Below, in pieces: positions 8,595-17,073 of a stretch of 37,901 bases of DNA. Position numbers and translations under genes: made by a program. The stretch's first letter is position 1; every line of letters starts with the position of its first letter. The stretch is from Beijerinckiaceae bacterium (GTDB lineage Bacteria; Bacteroidota; Bacteroidia; Chitinophagales; Chitinophagaceae), in NCBI GenBank assembly GCA_903970475.1, contig CAJCIQ010000047.1, positions 1 to 37,901 on the forward strand, in the 5' to 3' direction. The notes beneath the pieces are model-generated. The model was not told the origin of the DNA and made no database searches. It saw only the letters and a program-made list of their open reading frames with translations.

Positions 8595-9611
8595 TTAAGC
8601 GAGCGCTGTTTCTACAATGGGTAAAGGCCTGGGAACAATGGTTTTTACACTTTCAGCTATATGGCGGATATGGTCCGGAGTAGTTCCGCAACAACCGCCA
8701 ACAATATTGACGAATCCCTTCTGGGCCCATTCTTCAATGAAATGAGCTGTTTCTGAAGGTTGCTCGTCGTATTCTCCCATGGCATTGGGAAGGCCCGCAT
8801 TGGGATAAGCCGACGTATAGCAGGCACAAATTTGACTTAGTTCCTCAATATGTGCCCGCATGTCCTGAGCACCCAAGGCACAATTCAATCCTATACTTAA
8901 GGGACGTGCGTGCATAACCGATACATAAAATGCTTCCAGCGTTTGACCACTTAAGGTACGACCGCTGGCATCGGTAATGGTGCCGCTGATCATGATGGGT
9001 AACTCTTTTTGCCCCGTGTCCTTGAAGTAGCTTTTTATAGCATATATAGCGGCTTTGGCATTAAGGGTATCGAAAATCGTTTCTATCAGTAAAAGGTCTA
9101 CACCCCCTTCTACCAACCCCTTGATTTGTTCGTAGTAAGCGGTAGCGACTTCATCAAAGGTGACGGCCCTGAATCCAGGATTGTTGACATCGGGAGAAAG
9201 GGACAGCGTTTTACTCATGGGCCCTATGGCTCCCGCTACAAACCGGGGTTTATCCGGATTGGCTGCGGTGAATTGAGCGGCCGCTTCTTTGGCTAGCCGT
9301 GCAGAAGCTACATTGATTTCAAAGGCCAGTTCCTCCATATGGTAATCGGCCATGGAGATGCGCTGGGAATTGAAGGTATTGGTTTCGATGATGTCTGCCC
9401 CTGCTTCAAGGTATTGCTTGTGAATCCCTTGTATAATATGGGGCTGGGTAAGGCTGAGGAGGTCGTTATTGCCTTTAAGGTCAGTTGGCCAATCCTTGAA
9501 TCGCTGGCCCCTGTAATCCGACTCACTCAGGTGATGCCTTTGTATCATGGTGCCCATAGCACCGTCAATGATCAAAATACGTTTTCCTAAACAATCACTT
9601 ATGGTATCCAT
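8595..9611 (-). CDS. Homocysteine S-methyltransferase subunit of split MetH
   Basis: A 338-residue (beta/alpha)8 homocysteine-binding domain corresponding to the N-terminus of standard Met[13 protein letters not shown] opens the domain. The zinc ligands are Cys244 in GLNCALG and the Cys307-Cys308 pair in GGCCGTT, and all three are present. The ATG at 9611 is preferred because GGGAGGA lies just upstream as a Shine-Dalgarno. An in-frame ATG at 9665 would add 18 residues unlike the family. The metH C-terminal gene follows after 3 bases, implying translational coupling and a two-subunit enzyme. The upstream gap carries a promoter box and a foldable leader. Confidence 0.94.
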   Translation of the reverse strand: MDTISDCLGKRILIIDGAMGTMIQRHHLSESDYRGQRFKDWPTDLKGNNDLLSLTQPHIIQGIHKQYLEAGADIIETNTFNSQRISMADYHMEELAFEINVASARLAKEAAAQFTAANPDKPRFVAGAIGPMSKTLSLSPDVNNPGFRAVTFDEVATAYYEQIKGLVEGGVDLLLIETIFDTLNAKAAIYAIKSYFKDTGQKELPIMISGTITDASGRTLSGQTLEAFYVSVMHARPLSIGLNCALGAQDMRAHIEELSQICACYTSAYPNAGLPNAMGEYDEQPSETAHFIEEWAQKGFVNIVGGCCGTTPDHIRHIAESVKTIVPRPLPIVETALA

Positions 9612-9686
9612 AATTATCCTCCCGTTTTGCCAGAAGGAACTTGAATAAACGCGGGGAAAATACACCAGCTTGTAGGATGGGGTAAC

Positions 9687-9751
9687 CTCTCGTTTATTAG
9701 TTCTGTTCTGAGATGATCAGGCCGAACAATAAACAAATCCGCCTGTAAGAG
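9687..9751 (-). promoter_or_regulatory. Structured 5' leader upstream of split metH
   Basis: On the reverse-strand transcript, GTTTATTGTTC (9734-9724) pairs with GAAC-T-AATAAAC (9703-9692), an 11-bp stem with one bulged base. Inside is a small hairpin CTGA-TCATC-TCAG (9720-9708). CTCT (9751-9748) can pair with AGAG (9690-9687) to close the whole. The predicted RNA start lies at the outer stem. The folding is by eye. It does not match the SAM-I, SAM-II or cobalamin riboswitch consensus as I know them. Confidence 0.4.
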
Positions 9752-9755
9752 ATGG

Positions 9756-9763
9756 CAAAGATA
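9756..9763 (-). promoter_or_regulatory. -7 promoter box for the metH operon
   Basis: The reverse strand reads TATCTTTG, an exact TAnnTTTG match, in the gap between the recR stop and metH. No convincing -33 box is visible. Transcription would start near 9750 and give a leader of about 140 bases. Confidence 0.55.
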
Positions 9764-9773
9764 CAAAAAATTG

Positions 9774-10394
9774 TCATTTCCGCCCTACATACTGGCCCAC
9801 CGGAAGGCGTCCTGCCAGGGACCTGGCCAGGGTCATTTCATCGGCGTATTCCAGTTCTCCCCCAAAGGAGATCCCCCTGGCTATGGTCGTTATCTGAACA
9901 GGAAGGCCCTCCAATTGGCGCTGAATATAGAAAATGGTCGTATCTCCCTGAATGGTGGGGCTAAGGGCAAAGATTACTTCTTTTGCCTGGTCCTCCTTTA
10001 CCCTACTAATCAAGTCAGGAATAGGCAATTGGTCAGGGCCCACACCATCCAGCGGGGATACCACTCCTCCCAAAACATGGTACGTGCCATTAAATTGTCC
10101 GGTACCTTCTATGGCAATGACGTCTCTTACATTTTCTACTACGCAGATGGTATCGCGGCGCCTGCTCCTGTCTGAGCAAATATTACAGAGGTCTGAATCG
10201 GCTATGTTATGACAGCGCGTGCAGAAACGGATTTCGTTCCGCATCCGGGCTATGGTATCGCTAAATTGTTGAACGGTTCCCTGTTCTTGTTTAATCAAGT
10301 GTAATACCAGGCGCAGGGCTGTTTTTTTCCCAATCCCTGGGAGGCGGGAGAATTCGTTCACTGCATTTTCCAATAAAGACGAAGGGAAGATCAT
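9774..10394 (-). CDS. recR: Recombination mediator RecR
   Basis: RecR works with RecO and RecF to load RecA at gaps during recombinational repair. The 206-residue product has the helix-hairpin-helix SRLPGIGKKTALR (16-28), a four-cysteine zinc finger (Cys58, Cys61, Cys70, Cys73), and a Toprim domain starting ICVVENVRDV with GTYHVLGGVVSPLDGVGPDQL-type sequence. The ATG at 10394 gives the normal RecR start MIFPSSLLENAV. An in-frame ATG at 10418 lies upstream of the promoter box and is unlikely. Divergent from serC. The message may be nearly leaderless (see the promoter entry). Confidence 0.95.
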   Translation of the reverse strand: MIFPSSLLENAVNEFSRLPGIGKKTALRLVLHLIKQEQGTVQQFSDTIARMRNEIRFCTRCHNIADSDLCNICSDRSRRRDTICVVENVRDVIAIEGTGQFNGTYHVLGGVVSPLDGVGPDQLPIPDLISRVKEDQAKEVIFALSPTIQGDTTIFYIQRQLEGLPVQITTIARGISFGGELEYADEMTLARSLAGRLPVGQYVGRK

Positions 10395-10398
10395 AGCA

Positions 10399-10406
10399 CA
10401 AAGATA
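10399..10406 (-). promoter_or_regulatory. -7 promoter box almost touching the recR start
   Basis: The reverse strand reads TATCTTTG (10406-10399), ending four bases before the ATG at 10394. If used, transcription starts at or within a few bases of the start codon, giving a leaderless message. Confidence 0.5.
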
Positions 10407-10427
10407 GCAGATAGCCATATTTTAATG

Positions 10428-10435
10428 TAGGTTTG
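10428..10435 (+). promoter_or_regulatory. -7 promoter box for the serC operon
   Basis: TAGGTTTG matches TAnnTTTG and lies 20 bases before the serC ATG, in the gap divergent from recR. A -33 box is not clear. Confidence 0.5.
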
Positions 10436-10455
10436 CAGCCTAACAACGCATTACG

Positions 10456-11526
10456 ATGATCCATAATTTCAATGCGGGGCCTTCTATTTTGCCAGATCAG
10501 GTACTTCAGGAAGCATCCAGGGCGATCATTAATTTTAATGATAGCGGGCTTTCCATCCTGGAAATCGGCCACCGTACCCCTTTGTTTGAATCTGTTTTGG
10601 ATGAAGCCCGATCGCTGGTCAGGGAATTAATGAACCTCCCCTCAGACTACGAAGTGTTGTTTCTCCATGGCGGGGCTACCACGCAATTCATGACGGTTCC
10701 TTTGAACCTCCTGGATGAGGCTGGTACGGCCGCTTATATCGATACGGGGGTTTGGTCTTCCAAAGCCATCCAATACGCTAAACAGTTTGGCAAGGTAAAG
10801 GTGCTGGCTTCTTCCCAGGAGGCCAATTACACGTATATCCCCAAGAATTTCAGTGTGGATCCCCCTGTTACCTATTTGCATATTACGACCAATAATACCA
10901 TATACGGTACAGAATGGCATAAGATCCCCTATAGCAACGGTGTGCCTGTGGTGGCCGACATGAGCAGTGATATCTTCAGCCGTGAGATGGACTATTCCAA
11001 GTTTGATCTCATCTATGCGGGGGCCCAGAAAAATATGGGCGCCGCTGGCACTACGCTGGTTGTGGTAAAGAAATCCCTCTTGGGTAAAGTGCAGAGAAAG
11101 ATACCCGGCATCATGGATTATCAGAAGCATATCGAGGCCGGATCTATGCTCAATACCCCGCCTGTATTTGCTATTTATGTAAGCATGCTGACCTTGCGTT
11201 GGCTCAAAGCCCAGGGTGGAACAGCAGCTATAGACCAGCTCAACACGAAAAAGGCCGCCTTATTGTATGACACGTTGGACAGGATTCCTTTTATCAAGCC
11301 AACGGTGGCCAAAGAGGACAGGAGTCGTATGAACGTGTGTTTTGTGATGAAGGACCCGGCTTTAGAGCAGCCTTTCATGGACAAATGCAAGGCCGCAGGT
11401 ATGTATGGGGTAAAAGGCCATCGGAGCGTTGGCGGATTTAGGATCAGCCTGTATAATGCGCTACCGCTTAGTAGTGTCGAAGATATCGTCGCACTTATAG
11501 AAGATTTTGCTAAAACTCATGGTTAG
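10456..11526 (+). CDS. serC: Phosphoserine aminotransferase
   Basis: This PLP enzyme converts 3-phosphohydroxypyruvate and glutamate to phosphoserine and 2-oxoglutarate in serine synthesis. The 356-residue product shows FNAGPSILP at the N-terminus, the phosphate/PLP region HGGATTQF (71-78), and the Schiff-base lysine Lys192 in YAGAQKNMGAAG. The C-terminal GVKGHRSVGGFRISLYNA is typical. Length is normal. It heads a forward operon with DUF1015, TPR and acyl-CoA synthetase genes at gaps of 36, 26 and 27 bases. No serA is in the window, although it is often found with serC and DUF1015 in Bacteroidota. Confidence 0.97.
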   Translation: MIHNFNAGPSILPDQVLQEASRAIINFNDSGLSILEIGHRTPLFESVLDEARSLVRELMNLPSDYEVLFLHGGATTQFMTVPLNLLDEAGTAAYIDTGVWSSKAIQYAKQFGKVKVLASSQEANYTYIPKNFSVDPPVTYLHITTNNTIYGTEWHKIPYSNGVPVVADMSSDIFSREMDYSKFDLIYAGAQKNMGAAGTTLVVVKKSLLGKVQRKIPGIMDYQKHIEAGSMLNTPPVFAIYVSMLTLRWLKAQGGTAAIDQLNTKKAALLYDTLDRIPFIKPTVAKEDRSRMNVCFVMKDPALEQPFMDKCKAAGMYGVKGHRSVGGFRISLYNALPLSSVEDIVALIEDFAKTHG

Positions 11527-11562
11527 AACGGATTTTTTCACGGCTAGCCTATAAATTTATAT

Positions 11563-12792
11563 ATGGCAATTATAGCACCATTTACAGCATTGCGCCCTGG
11601 CGCCCAGTTTGCGGGACAGGTGGCCTCCAGGCCCTATGATGTGTTGAACTCGAAGGAAGCAAAGATTGAAGCCCAGGGTAATCCCAACTCCTTTTTGCAC
11701 GTAACCAAATCAGAGATTGACCTGCCCGAAGGAACAGATGTCCATTCCCCTGAAGTCTATATCAAAGCCAAGGAGAATCTTCAGGCATTTATGCAAAGGG
11801 ACGTGCTGTTTATAGAAGGCAAGCCCTGCTATTATATTTATCAGCTGGTCATGAATGGCAAAAGCCAGACAGGGTTGGTCTGCGTAAGCAGTGTACAGGA
11901 TTATCTGAAAGGCGTCATTAAGAAGCATGAGTTCACCCGTCCTGAAAAAGAGCTGGATAGGATCAATCATATAAAAGTAACAGGAGCCCAAACGGGTAAC
12001 GTTTTCCTCGCTTATAAGGATATACCTTCGGTCAATGGTTTAATCGGCAAATGGATAAGTGAAAAAGCGCCGGTTTACGATTTCAGCGCTGAGGACCAGA
12101 TCAGGCATACCGTATGGGTAGTGAATGACGAAACAGTGATTGCTCAAATAACCACCTTATTCGGCAATCCGTCTGTGTGTACTTATATTGCCGATGGACA
12201 CCATAGGGCCGCCTCGGCTGCTAAAGTGAGCGACGCATTGGGCGCTAAGGCCACCCCAGCTTCTGGCTTTTTCCTGACTACCTTATTCCCAGCCTCCGAG
12301 CTTCGGATCCTGGACTATAACAGGGTGGTGAAGGACCTTAATGGGTTGACGCCGGAAGCGTTTCTGTCCAAGTTGTCTGCCTCATTTGATGTTCGTCCGG
12401 TGTCCGGGCCTTTATCCCCGCCTACATTGCACGAGTTTGGCATGTATCTGGGTGGTGTATGGTATCAATTGACGGCTAAACCCGGAACCTATTCAAATGA
12501 TCCAATAGGGGTATTGGATGTAACCGTCCTACAGGATCGCTTGCTGGCTCCGGTATTGGGCATTCAGGACCCCAGAACGGATAGCCGCATTGATTTCGTA
12601 GGCGGCATCCGGGGGTTGGGCGAATTGGAAAAGAGGGTAAATTCCGGAGAAATGGCGGTTGCGTTCAGTTTGCATCCAGTAACGATTGCCCAGTTGTTTG
12701 ATATAGCGGATAGCGGGGAGGTGATGCCACCGAAAAGTACCTGGTTTGAACCTAAGCTTCGTGATGGACTATTGACGCACTTAATCTATTAA
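11563..12792 (+). CDS. DUF1015 domain-containing protein
   Basis: A 409-residue cytoplasmic protein matching DUF1015 across its length: the start IIAPFTALRP followed by the VASRPYDVLNSKEA segment, HEFTRPEKELDRINHIK in the middle, and YIADGHHRAASA around residue 210, the most conserved block of the family. No enzymatic activity has been firmly assigned to the family. Its frequent pairing with serC/serA suggests a serine-related role, and the pairing is seen here 36 bases after serC. There is no signal peptide or membrane segment. Confidence 0.9.
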   Translation: MAIIAPFTALRPGAQFAGQVASRPYDVLNSKEAKIEAQGNPNSFLHVTKSEIDLPEGTDVHSPEVYIKAKENLQAFMQRDVLFIEGKPCYYIYQLVMNGKSQTGLVCVSSVQDYLKGVIKKHEFTRPEKELDRINHIKVTGAQTGNVFLAYKDIPSVNGLIGKWISEKAPVYDFSAEDQIRHTVWVVNDETVIAQITTLFGNPSVCTYIADGHHRAASAAKVSDALGAKATPASGFFLTTLFPASELRILDYNRVVKDLNGLTPEAFLSKLSASFDVRPVSGPLSPPTLHEFGMYLGGVWYQLTAKPGTYSNDPIGVLDVTVLQDRLLAPVLGIQDPRTDSRIDFVGGIRGLGELEKRVNSGEMAVAFSLHPVTIAQLFDIADSGEVMPPKSTWFEPKLRDGLLTHLIY

Positions 12793-12818
12793 CCTACGTT
12801 TAAACATATATTTCTATT

Positions 12819-13868
12819 ATGCGTACACTACGATTTGGTTTGATATTGATGGTAAGCTTCGTGTCCTTTTCTTCAAGGGCCCAAAGTGTAAAGGAGTTAC
12901 TGGAAACCGGCAACTCCCTTATGCAGGGTGGTGATATTACTAATGCGATTAATACATTAAACAAAGCTTACCAGCAGGAACCAGGTAACGTCGAAGTGGT
13001 AAAAAGCTTGTCGTTTTGTTATTACCTCAACAAGGATTATGCAAAGGGCCTGTCTACTTTGCAACCCATTCTGAAAAGCGATAACGCGGACGACGCCTGT
13101 TTTCAGATCGGTGGAAATATCTATACTGCGCTGGCCGAAAATAAGGAAGCTGAAAAAGTATACAGGGCTGGATTGAAGAAGTTCCCTGATAGTGGTCCCT
13201 TGTATAGTGATTTCGGTATTTTCCTTGGAAGCCTGGCTCGTACTGGTGAGGCTATCAAGGTTTGGGAACAAGGGATCGAAGCCGACCCCAGTTATCCTGG
13301 CAACTATTATTATGCTTCTAAGTTTTATTATAAAATAGACGTTACCTGGAGTGTGATCTACGGTGAGATTTTTGTGAACATGGAAAGCCTGACCAGAAGG
13401 ACCCCTGAAATCAAAGCCCTGTTACTGGACAGTTACAAAAGGCTTTTTTCTTCCGGCAATTACCTGGATCCCCTGCTTACCAAAAAAGGGGAGCCCGTCA
13501 ATGCGTTTGAAAACGCCCTGAGGGCTACCTGGAAGGCCAATGCTTCTGCCGTATCGGGTGGTGTAACTGAAGAAAACCTAACCAGCATGAGAAGCCGATT
13601 CATCCTGGATTGGTACAGTAAATACGCTACTCAGTTTCCCTTTAAACTATTCGATTACCAACGCCAGCTCCTGCAAAGTGGAATGTTCAACGCCTACAAC
13701 CAATGGATATTCGGTTTCGCTCAGGATTCCACTACTTATGATACATGGGTAAGCAGTAACAGCACCGAGTTCAACACTTTTAATAATTTCCAGAGAGGCC
13801 GCTTGTTTAAGATGCCTAAGGGTCAATATTATCAGACTAAGCAAGAGAAAAAGGTGGTAGAGGATTAG
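12819..13868 (+). CDS. Exported tetratricopeptide-repeat protein
   Basis: A 349-residue protein with a signal peptide (MRTLRFGLILMVSFVSFSSRAQ) and TPR-like helices over about residues 24-160, for example NAINTLNKAYQQEPGNVEVVKS and a later AEKVYRAGLKKFPDSGPLYSD. The C-terminal half (about 170-349) has no motif I recognise and is rich in aromatic residues. It is probably periplasmic and involved in protein contacts. It lies 26 bases after the DUF1015 gene and 27 before the acyl-CoA synthetase gene, so it seems to be the third cistron of the operon. Specific function unknown. Confidence 0.75.
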   Translation: MRTLRFGLILMVSFVSFSSRAQSVKELLETGNSLMQGGDITNAINTLNKAYQQEPGNVEVVKSLSFCYYLNKDYAKGLSTLQPILKSDNADDACFQIGGNIYTALAENKEAEKVYRAGLKKFPDSGPLYSDFGIFLGSLARTGEAIKVWEQGIEADPSYPGNYYYASKFYYKIDVTWSVIYGEIFVNMESLTRRTPEIKALLLDSYKRLFSSGNYLDPLLTKKGEPVNAFENALRATWKANASAVSGGVTEENLTSMRSRFILDWYSKYATQFPFKLFDYQRQLLQSGMFNAYNQWIFGFAQDSTTYDTWVSSNSTEFNTFNNFQRGRLFKMPKGQYYQTKQEKKVVED

Positions 13869-13895
13869 TAAAAAACGCCTACCTTTCTCCTACTA

Positions 13896-15722
13896 ATGAC
13901 TTGCAGTATGGAATTAAACCGACTATTTGATGGTCTGGAATATCAGCTACAGCGCTTTCATAAGCCCAATATGCTCGCTGCTAAGGAAAATGGCCAGTGG
14001 AGGGAGTATTCAACCAGTGAGGTGAAAGATCTGGTACAACGATTGAGTGCAGGCCTTTATAAACTTGGTGTTGGCGCTGGGGACCTGACTCCGGAAGGCC
14101 AGGATAAGATATCCATCATCAGCAATAACCGACCCGAATGGGTGATCACAGATTTAGCTGTGCAATCGGTAGGCGCCGTACTTACCCCTATCTATCCGAC
14201 CACCAATCCGGGGGAACTGGAGTTCATCCTCAATGATGCCCAGGTAAAATACATGTTTGTCAACAATAAGGAACAGTTTGACAAGGTTACGGCCTTAATG
14301 CCTAAGGTCCCTTCCCTCAAAAAAATATTCACCTTTGATCCGGTAGCCGGAGCCGATCACTGGGATGTTATCCTGAAAATGGGAGACGCAAGTGCTGTCG
14401 CTGAAGTGGAAAAGATCAAAGCTTCCATCAAGCCAGAGCATCTGGCAACCATCATTTATACTTCGGGTACAACAGGCACCCCTAAGGGTGTTATGCTCAG
14501 CCATCATAACATAGCCTACAATGTATTGAAGGCAAAGGAAAGCTTTCCTTTCCCGGATGCTCCGGATACAAAGGCTTTGAGCTTCCTGCCCCTTAACCAT
14601 ATTTTCGAGCGGACCGTTACCTATATATACCTGTTTAGTGGGATCAGCATTTATTATGCAGAAAGCACCGACACTATAGGCGCCAACCTGAAGGAAGTCA
14701 AACCCGATGGCTTTACCACGGTTCCCCGATTACTGGAAAAGGTCTATGAGCGCATCATGAGCGCTGGGCATGAATTGACGGGCATTAAGAAAAAGCTTTT
14801 TTATTGGTCCGTAGCCCTGGGTGAACAATACGATAACCTGAACAAAGGGTCTGCCATGTACAGGTTAAAATTAGCTATTGCCAACAAGTTGGTTTTCACC
14901 AAATGGAGGGAGGCTTTAGGTGGTAACATCAGTTTTATCGTAACAGGGGGGGCCGCCTGCCAGGAAAAATTATTAAGGCTATTTAATGGAGGTGGGGTGC
15001 CCGTATATGAAGGTTACGGCCCTACCGAACATAGTCCGGTGATCAGTGTAAACCGCCGGGCACCGGCAGGATTGACCAAATTTGGTACGGTTGGCCCCGT
15101 GATGAATGGCGTCGAAATGAAGCTGGAAGAAGATGGAGAAATCTGCGTGAAATCTCCCAGTATCATGATGGGTTATTACAAAAGACCTGACCTTACAGCG
15201 GAAACCATTATTGATGGATGGTTGCATACAGGAGATATCGGCATCGTCGAAGACGGTAAGTTCTTAAAGATCACTGACCGGAAAAAGGAACTCTTCAAAA
15301 CCAGTGGGGGTAAGTACGTAGCGCCTCAAAGTGTGGAAGGAAAAATGAAGGATAGCCCGTTTATTGAACAGGTGTTGGTGGTTGGCCCGGAAAGGAAGTT
15401 TGTCGGCGCCCTGATCGTTCCATCCTTCTCCCAATTAAAAAAGTGGTGTGACGCAAATGGGGTTTCCTTTACGGCTAACGAACAAGTCATTAAAGAGCCC
15501 AAAGTGTTGGCACTGTTCCGTTCAGAAGTGGATAGGTGTAACCAACCCCTCAACCATATTGAGCAAGTCAAACGATTTGAACTCCTGCCTCAGGAATGGA
15601 CGGTGGATAAGGGAGAAATGACGCCCAAATTAAGCATGAAGCGCAAGGTCATCATGGATCATTATAAGGATGCCATTGAAAAGATCTATGCGGTTGGGCC
15701 TGAGCACGAGGAACATATTTAG
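13896..15722 (+). CDS. Long-chain fatty acid-CoA ligase (AMP-binding)
   Basis: This enzyme activates fatty acids to acyl-CoA through an acyl-adenylate. The 608-residue product has the AMP-binding P-loop TSGTTGTPKG (189-198), LPLNHIFER soon after it, the adenine-binding GYGPTEHSPV, the ribose-binding GWLHTGDIG, and the C-terminal KELFKTSGGKYVAPQ with its conserved lysines. These features match the long-chain FAA/ACSBG-like group. The start is either the ATG at 13896 or the ATG at 13908 (four residues later); both are plausible. Last gene of the serC operon; a reverse-strand gene converges 31 bases later. Confidence 0.92.
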   Translation: MTCSMELNRLFDGLEYQLQRFHKPNMLAAKENGQWREYSTSEVKDLVQRLSAGLYKLGVGAGDLTPEGQDKISIISNNRPEWVITDLAVQSVGAVLTPIYPTTNPGELEFILNDAQVKYMFVNNKEQFDKVTALMPKVPSLKKIFTFDPVAGADHWDVILKMGDASAVAEVEKIKASIKPEHLATIIYTSGTTGTPKGVMLSHHNIAYNVLKAKESFPFPDAPDTKALSFLPLNHIFERTVTYIYLFSGISIYYAESTDTIGANLKEVKPDGFTTVPRLLEKVYERIMSAGHELTGIKKKLFYWSVALGEQYDNLNKGSAMYRLKLAIANKLVFTKWREALGGNISFIVTGGAACQEKLLRLFNGGGVPVYEGYGPTEHSPVISVNRRAPAGLTKFGTVGPVMNGVEMKLEEDGEICVKSPSIMMGYYKRPDLTAETIIDGWLHTGDIGIVEDGKFLKITDRKKELFKTSGGKYVAPQSVEGKMKDSPFIEQVLVVGPERKFVGALIVPSFSQLKKWCDANGVSFTANEQVIKEPKVLALFRSEVDRCNQPLNHIEQVKRFELLPQEWTVDKGEMTPKLSMKRKVIMDHYKDAIEKIYAVGPEHEEHI

Positions 15723-15753
15723 AATACACGCTCCGCGGCTGTGGCGGCCCAGC

Positions 15754-17064
15754 TTAGAATACTTCTCCCAGATTGAGGAATAGCCCGTTGGATCCATTCA
15801 TCCCCCAACCATAATCGATGGCAATATTGGTTTTGGAGAACTTGTTGAACTTAATCCTCAGGCCCAGCCCAGCCCCAGGGGCTATCTGTTGAAATCCGCT
15901 GCTTCCCAGCATTTGAGAGAAGGACTCGGCATTGGCAAATACGACGCCTCCAATTAATCCATTGTTCAGGATTCCAAACCGGTACTCTGCTTCCAGGTCC
16001 AGCATATTTTTGCTCCTGAACCGGCTTTGTATATACCCCCTGCCTGTATTGTCATAAGTGTCCCAGCCATTACTGGGCAGATCAAGGTAAGGGGGATTAC
16101 CCGATAGGGTCAGCCAATCATAGCTCCAAAACGCCAGCACATTGCGTGAGTTGCCTGGAAGGCTAAAATATTTGCGTACATCCAGCAAAAGGGAGGTCCA
16201 GTTCTGATCGCTTCCCAAGGCGGTAAGGTTTTGGCGCAAAATCAGGTTGGCATAGGTGGATCCCCCTTCAGGATTGATAGAGTTCTTCCTTGTATCGTAT
16301 AAAAAATCCAGGGATACCCCGGAAGACCAGGATTGGGGGCTGTATCCGTATTTGTTGAAATCGGTGGTGGCTCCAGGTTTTAGCCCTAGCTGCTGGATAT
16401 CGTAATGGTAGTCCAACTGGTAGCCGGGTCCGATGAAGAAGTCCTTGGCCACTTTGCGAAGCACATATTGGTAAAAGCGGAGGTAGTTATAATCCAGGTT
16501 TACTGCATCTGCATCGGTCGTTGTTCCACCTAAGCCAAATGTCTGTTCGGGAAAATGCAGGTATCGCCAATCTCCTAAAAAATTATACTTATTGTCCCTG
16601 GTCCATATCGAAGACTGTAGGGGTAAAATAAGCTGCTTGTTTTGCGTGTAAGTAGGATAGGTCAACAGGGTGGACAGATTCTCTTTCTTATCGGCGGTCG
16701 TGAAAAAGGCCGCATTTCCTGTGATGTTAACGCCCACTCCGGTGGACAGGGCATATTGCACCGCCGGAGCAGCAGAGATATATAGACTATGGGTCTTATG
16801 ACCTGTAGTATCAAATCTTTTGTAGATGTTTTTGTGCAGGATGATCAGGAAAACGTCGATCAGGTCCCTTTGACTTTTCAGCCACGCCGTATCGTCCACG
16901 GGCTTGTGCCGCCCTATGCTATCAACGGAATGGGTGGCTGCCAATGCGCCTGCCGTGCCTGGTACCTGGGCTTTAACAGTGCTGACCAACAGGATGAGGG
17001 TAAGGGTCGCCGCAGCGCACGGGCATTTCTTTTTCAAAGAAGATAGATAGAGGTAAGGGTTCAT
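15754..17064 (-). CDS. BamA/TamA-like outer membrane barrel protein (paralog 2)
   Basis: A 436-residue outer membrane protein with an N-terminal signal peptide (cleavage near VSTVKAQ) and a C-terminal surface-antigen (D15/Omp85-like) barrel. TGRGYIQSRFRS corresponds to the loop-6 RGY/F motif of Omp85 barrels. The protein ends in LNLGEVF with a terminal phenylalanine, the barrel-assembly signal. I see no POTRA domains; the segment before the barrel is only about 60 residues. It lies 9 bases after a close paralog on the same strand. Omp85 members insert or translocate proteins, but POTRA-less forms of this size are uncharacterised, so the cargo is unknown. Confidence 0.82.
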   Translation of the reverse strand: MNPYLYLSSLKKKCPCAAATLTLILLVSTVKAQVPGTAGALAATHSVDSIGRHKPVDDTAWLKSQRDLIDVFLIILHKNIYKRFDTTGHKTHSLYISAAPAVQYALSTGVGVNITGNAAFFTTADKKENLSTLLTYPTYTQNKQLILPLQSSIWTRDNKYNFLGDWRYLHFPEQTFGLGGTTTDADAVNLDYNYLRFYQYVLRKVAKDFFIGPGYQLDYHYDIQQLGLKPGATTDFNKYGYSPQSWSSGVSLDFLYDTRKNSINPEGGSTYANLILRQNLTALGSDQNWTSLLLDVRKYFSLPGNSRNVLAFWSYDWLTLSGNPPYLDLPSNGWDTYDNTGRGYIQSRFRSKNMLDLEAEYRFGILNNGLIGGVVFANAESFSQMLGSSGFQQIAPGAGLGLRIKFNKFSKTNIAIDYGWGMNGSNGLFLNLGEVF

Positions 17065-17073
17065 TTTACGGTA

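Noticed and set aside
9612..9773. SAM-I, SAM-II or cobalamin riboswitch ahead of metH
   Set aside because: I looked for the conserved core sequences of each and found none. Only an unassigned fold is reported.
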